Shown piece after piece: positions 60,639 to 64,000 of a DNA stretch of 64,000 bases (positions are counted from its first letter, which is position 1; each line of letters begins with the position of its first letter). The stretch is from Sphingobacterium sp. UGAL515B_05 (GTDB lineage: Bacteria; Bacteroidota; Bacteroidia; Sphingobacteriales; Sphingobacteriaceae): positions 5,952,001-6,016,000 of the forward strand of contig NZ_CP109907.1 in the NCBI RefSeq assembly GCF_033097525.1, written 5' to 3'. The translations under genes and the position numbers were made by a program. A model generated the notes under the pieces. It was not told where the DNA came from, did not search any database, and saw only the letters and a program-made list of their open reading frames with translations.

Positions 60639-61199
60639 ATGAAGTTCACTATAAAAACTATTTTTCTACTCTGTATAGCATTGCTTTTTAGCTGCCAACA
60701 AAAGAATGAGGCTAAAAAAACAGCCATTGCAGTTAGTACTCCCGCCAGTATAGACACTTTACAGAAAAAGGAGGCGATGAAATTCACATCCAATGATGAC
60801 CTGGCTCTTTTTAATCAGCTTTATCCGATTGCTATTCTTCAGCCGGAGAGCAAAAATAGTTTCAAGAAATATGGTATCGAATTTTCAGGAATATGTTATG
60901 CCTGTGATCTTGCAGAAATCAAAATAAATAAAAGACAGCTGCTTTTGGTCAATGTCTGTGATTCCAATGAAATCTATCAAATTAAAGATTTCACGTATAA
61001 TGTTCGTGATAGCAGTCTCACGATTAAGACCAAAAATCATGAGTTTTCCTTCAAGAAAATAGAGAAAGAGCCTATTTTCGAATTACAAATCAAAGGGGAT
61101 TCGTTGTTGCTAAAGAATAAACGTATCGCAAAATACTACACCCAAAAATCTTTGATCGATCAATTTGAAGTACATGATTGTGGTGATTTTCAGGGTTAG
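60639..61199 (+). CDS. Lipoprotein of unknown function 2
   Basis: 186 residues. Signal sequence with lipobox LLFSC, then a polar linker and a globular domain with two cysteines near ICYACDLAEI and one each in VNVCDSN and VHDCGDF. No recognised family. It follows the first lipoprotein by 48 bases with little terminator between them, so the two are probably one unit. Different sequence from the first, so not a simple duplicate. Confidence 0.75.
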   Translation: MKFTIKTIFLLCIALLFSCQQKNEAKKTAIAVSTPASIDTLQKKEAMKFTSNDDLALFNQLYPIAILQPESKNSFKKYGIEFSGICYACDLAEIKINKRQLLLVNVCDSNEIYQIKDFTYNVRDSSLTIKTKNHEFSFKKIEKEPIFELQIKGDSLLLKNKRIAKYYTQKSLIDQFEVHDCGDFQG

Positions 61200-61362
61200 C
61201 ACCGGCTTGATTTCGTTGGTGTTCACGAATAGCAACAGATCAGGAGAATAAAACAATCCCGATTATTAATAGATTGACCTTATACGAATTAGACAGGATA
61301 AGAACAGGCAGTATTTCATTTCTGCCTGCTCCACCTGTTCTACTTATACTTCAAAATAAAAC

Positions 61363-62067
61363 TTATACTTCAAAATAAAACCCCGATTCAGTAAGTTCTT
61401 TATATTTTACCCTGTCAAAACTATAAATCTTCGCAGCCCTGGCACGCCGATCTTTCTGCTTATCACTGTGGTCGATCAATAAACCCATGCTGAGGATTTT
61501 TTTTCGAAAATTCCCACGGTCAATTGACCGTTGCAAAACAGTTTCATACAAATTGTGCAAATCGGGCAAGGTAAACTGTTCGGGCAGAAGCTCAAAACCG
61601 ATCGGCTGATAACGTATTTTCCCTTTGAGCCTTTCGATGGCGGTATTCAAGATCTGTTTATGGTCAAAAGCGAGGTCTTTATTTTCATCAATGCCAAACC
61701 ATTTTACAGCTTCAATATCCGCACCCGCTTCCAAGATATACGTTTCAGGCTTGACAAGCGCATAATAAGCAATACTGATCACTCTTCCGCGCGGATCACG
61801 TGTTAAGTCTGAAAATGTATAAAGCTGTTCAAGGAAAATATCCTCGAGACCGGCCTCCTCCTGCAGTTTACGTAGCGCACAGTCGTCGGCGCTTTCATCT
61901 TCCCGAATAAAACCTCCAGGAAACGCCCATTTTCCCAAGAAAGGTTCTATTGCACGTTTGGTCAATAATACCTTAAGCTGGTTTTTATCAAAGCCGAAGA
62001 TCACACAGTCAACCGTTACCGCAGGTCTCGGATATTCATATACATATTTTTTTGCTGAGCTTGCCAT
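61363..62067 (-). CDS. nrtR: NrtR-type Nudix transcriptional regulator of NAD metabolism
   Basis: 234 residues. Nudix domain (about 12-150) with box GGFIREDESADDCALRKLQEEAGL split by sight: the usual REUXEE is RKLQEE, so the first catalytic Glu is Lys. A C-terminal winged helix (about 155-230, LPDLHNLYETVLQRSIDRGN) binds DNA. NrtR senses ADP-ribose or NAD derivatives and represses NAD genes. It ends the nadE-pncA-nrtR cluster, a fitting context, and starts 3 bases after the nicotinamidase stop. Confidence 0.85.
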   Translation of the reverse strand: MASSAKKYVYEYPRPAVTVDCVIFGFDKNQLKVLLTKRAIEPFLGKWAFPGGFIREDESADDCALRKLQEEAGLEDIFLEQLYTFSDLTRDPRGRVISIAYYALVKPETYILEAGADIEAVKWFGIDENKDLAFDHKQILNTAIERLKGKIRYQPIGFELLPEQFTLPDLHNLYETVLQRSIDRGNFRKKILSMGLLIDHSDKQKDRRARAAKIYSFDRVKYKELTESGFYFEV

Positions 62068-62070
62068 GTA

Positions 62071-62991
62071 CTACAAATTTACTTCGGTTGACAATTTGAT
62101 CTGTATCCCATATTTTTCTTTTAAAGCGTCAAACTGCAGAAGGGTTTGCTCTTCAAATCCGGCAATCGGCGACATGCAGTCGATCAACAAGGTGATACGG
62201 GAGGTGATGGACCAATCATGTTCAAAATATTCCAAAATCTGCACCGCCGAAGCCAATACGCAATGGCTTGAGGCCTCTCCCGCAATATAAATGGCATCGT
62301 GTGCCCGTATTGCTTCAAGCACAGCATGGTTGACAAATTTATTACCATCATACTCGGCTTTAATAATACCATACATTTCCGTATTCGGATCCTGTCCTTT
62401 GTAAACCAAAACTGGTTTTACCTGACGCACAGCACTATGAAAATAGAGCATATTCGTAAATTGACTCTCAAGCTGTGCGCCAGAGGTCCCCTCCAAACAG
62501 TGGTATGGCCAGATACATAATTGTTTTTTTCCCTCAGCTTCCAAATGCTGAAGATAATCCAGCGCTAAGGCTGTATGGCCATTCACAGCACGCCAGATAC
62601 CGTCGCGGACATCAGCATAGCGAATGATGGTAAATGGCTCCGGATGATTTCCTTCCATATTCAGCCACCAGTCGGCATGGAAAATCTGCATCATCGAATG
62701 GCAATCAAGACTGCACATCACTTGTGTCAGAGAGCCTAAATTACGGTACATCCATTGTGTTAGACGCTGAACATCTGCTTTGGAACCATTGACCGCAAGA
62801 CTCCCAATAGATTCCATAAAATCGTTCTGAACATCTATTGCCAAAAGCAGCGTCCGTTTCACGTCTAAAGCTGCAGGCCGGACCTGCTCCTTTTCTGCCA
62901 ATGCCAGCATTGCCGGTATATTATCCCTTTTGCCGCTGGCAATATGCTGCACATCGACAATCTGATCAAATGGTGTTATCATGCTATTCAT
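62071..62991 (-). CDS. pncA: Nicotinamidase-like cysteine hydrolase
   Basis: 306 residues, about 90 longer than E. coli PncA. The catalytic Asp is in LLAIDVQNDFME and the nucleophile Cys in AGEASSHCVLAS. The metal-binding region is LDCHSMMQIFHADWW. The extra N-terminal 40 residues and insertions are a Bacteroidota variant. It likely deamidates nicotinamide to nicotinate for NAD synthesis, and the neighbours nadE and nrtR support that. An isochorismatase-like role cannot be excluded from the fold. Confidence 0.82.
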   Translation of the reverse strand: MNSMITPFDQIVDVQHIASGKRDNIPAMLALAEKEQVRPAALDVKRTLLLAIDVQNDFMESIGSLAVNGSKADVQRLTQWMYRNLGSLTQVMCSLDCHSMMQIFHADWWLNMEGNHPEPFTIIRYADVRDGIWRAVNGHTALALDYLQHLEAEGKKQLCIWPYHCLEGTSGAQLESQFTNMLYFHSAVRQVKPVLVYKGQDPNTEMYGIIKAEYDGNKFVNHAVLEAIRAHDAIYIAGEASSHCVLASAVQILEYFEHDWSITSRITLLIDCMSPIAGFEEQTLLQFDALKEKYGIQIKLSTEVNL

Positions 62992-63151
62992 TTTATTTAA
63001 TCAATATCTATTTCAACGCCGCATTTTTTACGCAAAACGATGAAGCCATTAAACTTTTCTTCCAGTTAAAAATCATTTTCATTAAAACATTGTTTTTGTC
63101 TCCTGTTAGCTGCTATGGAGTGCTTGCGTCGATTGCCTTAACTAGTTAAAA

Positions 63152-63934
63152 TTAACCCTTGAACGTAGGCACTGCTGCAAACTTGTGCGCAGATTGTTGT
63201 ATACGTTTACGAATAAGTTCATCTATAACCGGGTCGCCCGATGTACCTTTCAAAATAAACCCATCGATTTGCGCATAAGTCATTCCCAGTTCATCTTCAT
63301 CGGTCTGTCCTTCCCAAAGGCCGGCAGACGGACTTTTATACTGAATAGATTCGGGTACGCCCAGGTATTTTGCCAAGGTATATACTTCCTGTTTGGTCAC
63401 CATTGCCAACGGATTCAGATCGTAGGCGCCGTCGCCCCATTTCGTAAAATAACCTACTGTAGCTTCGGCCATATTCCCCGTACCAATAACAAATCTACTG
63501 CCCAGTTGCGCAAATTGATACAAATATGTCATGCGCACACGTGGGCGAATATTTGCTAGGCTCAAGGCGCGGTTAGCGGCTGTGGCTCCGGCGACAAATT
63601 GTTCTTGATGAATTGCCAAGGCATCCACAGCAGGCTGAATGTCAAACACATGAAACGGAAAATCAAACTTCTGAATAAGCTCCATCGCATGCTGATGGCT
63701 TTTACTATTATTCATATCGCTGCCATAGGGCATCATGATCAAGTGAACATCCACTTGTGCCAGACGGCATAAGCAGGCCACAACACTGCAGTCGATACCA
63801 CCGCTCATTCCTAGTACAAGTCCCTGACGGCCGGCAGATTTCACTTGCTGAGCAATCCAGGATGCCATCAATTGTGCATACTGTGCAACGTTTTCATCCT
63901 GGATGAAAAACGGTTTGTTTACGCTATTTTCCAT
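63152..63934 (-). CDS. nadE: Ammonia-dependent NAD synthetase
   Basis: 260 residues. The PP-loop SGGIDCSVVAC binds ATP and the later GTGNMAEATVGYFTKWGDGAYD is the conserved deamido-NAD and metal region. No glutaminase domain, so it uses free ammonia. It makes NAD from nicotinate adenine dinucleotide. First gene of the cluster with pncA and nrtR, transcribed leftwards; the 160 bases to pncA hold no gene and might include an NrtR site. Confidence 0.93.
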   Translation of the reverse strand: MENSVNKPFFIQDENVAQYAQLMASWIAQQVKSAGRQGLVLGMSGGIDCSVVACLCRLAQVDVHLIMMPYGSDMNNSKSHQHAMELIQKFDFPFHVFDIQPAVDALAIHQEQFVAGATAANRALSLANIRPRVRMTYLYQFAQLGSRFVIGTGNMAEATVGYFTKWGDGAYDLNPLAMVTKQEVYTLAKYLGVPESIQYKSPSAGLWEGQTDEDELGMTYAQIDGFILKGTSGDPVIDELIRKRIQQSAHKFAAVPTFKG

Positions 63935-64000
63935 ATACTCGAATTGTTTCAGTTTTCAATCTATTCCTTATTTCTTCAAAACGCGTTGTGTGTGTAAATT

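Overview
The window looks like a chromosomal segment of a Bacteroidota bacterium, most likely Sphingobacteriaceae and probably Sphingobacterium. The evidence is AT-rich DNA, repeated promoter elements of the Bacteroidota type (TTG about 20 bases before TAnnTTTG), lipoproteins and outer-membrane proteins typical of the phylum, a split KdpD sensor, and a myo-inositol-1-phosphate synthase lipid cluster. I see no transposase, phage module, CRISPR array or rRNA. Everything below was read by eye; no database was searched.

Layout. 1-3.7 kb: the 5' part of an M16 zinc protease, xerD and a tRNA-Arg(CCG). 4-5.5 kb: a three-gene operon of two small paralogous proteins (probable DUF7674 family) around an ArgA-like GNAT acetyltransferase. 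6-7 kb: an HTH/pentapeptide-repeat protein. 7-16.3 kb (minus): a ten-gene potassium operon. It starts with two unannotated micro-ORFs (47 and 27 codons) and a third DUF7674-like gene, which overlaps kdpF by ATGA; kdpA, kdpB, kdpC, a porin, a short KdpD and a separate histidine kinase follow. No KdpE response regulator is visible. 17-21 kb: a BamA/TamA-like barrel, an EptA-like phosphoethanolamine transferase and a PCMD-domain protein. 21-24.5 kb (minus): mqo, then a TPP riboswitch driving a PnuC-family (probable thiamine) transporter overlapping an acyl-CoA-dehydrogenase-like gene. 25-36 kb: mostly single genes, namely fabG, a LuxE-like ligase, a YpfJ-type metallopeptidase, a PhnA-like protein, a NodB deacetylase lipoprotein, an exported basic protein, two FMN reductases, a class IV aminotransferase, rluD, an ACC-deaminase-like enzyme and a DJ-1 protein. 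36.5-40.3 kb: ppk1, a VanX-like dipeptidase and an AraC regulator.

40.3-46 kb (minus) is a coherent inositol-lipid cluster: ino1, nucleotidyltransferase, ATP-grasp enzyme, CDP-alcohol phosphatidyltransferase, flippase-like membrane protein and HAD phosphatase. The ATP-grasp protein ends in a DLN motif reminiscent of inositol polyphosphate kinases. 46.7-50.7 kb: a CocE/NonD hydrolase, then a divergent MFS transporter/AraC pair. 50.8-52.9 kb: a candidate small RNA, a NYN/LOTUS protein and an 11-bp tandem G-rich array that can fold as a hairpin or G-quadruplex. 53-61 kb: DUF2625 and YfiT-like proteins, two tandem WG/Sel1-repeat giants with a small membrane protein, and two lipoproteins. 61.3-64 kb (minus): an NAD cluster (nadE, nicotinamidase, NrtR-type Nudix regulator).

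The strongest leads for something undescribed are the micro-ORF/DUF7674 leader of the kdp operon and its sister operon at 4-5.5 kb, the ATP-grasp protein in the inositol-lipid cluster, and several RNA-level control elements: the TPP riboswitch with a large junction hairpin, the promoter-terminator unit at 50.8 kb, and hairpins covering start or ribosome-binding sites at 35.3 and 38.7 kb.
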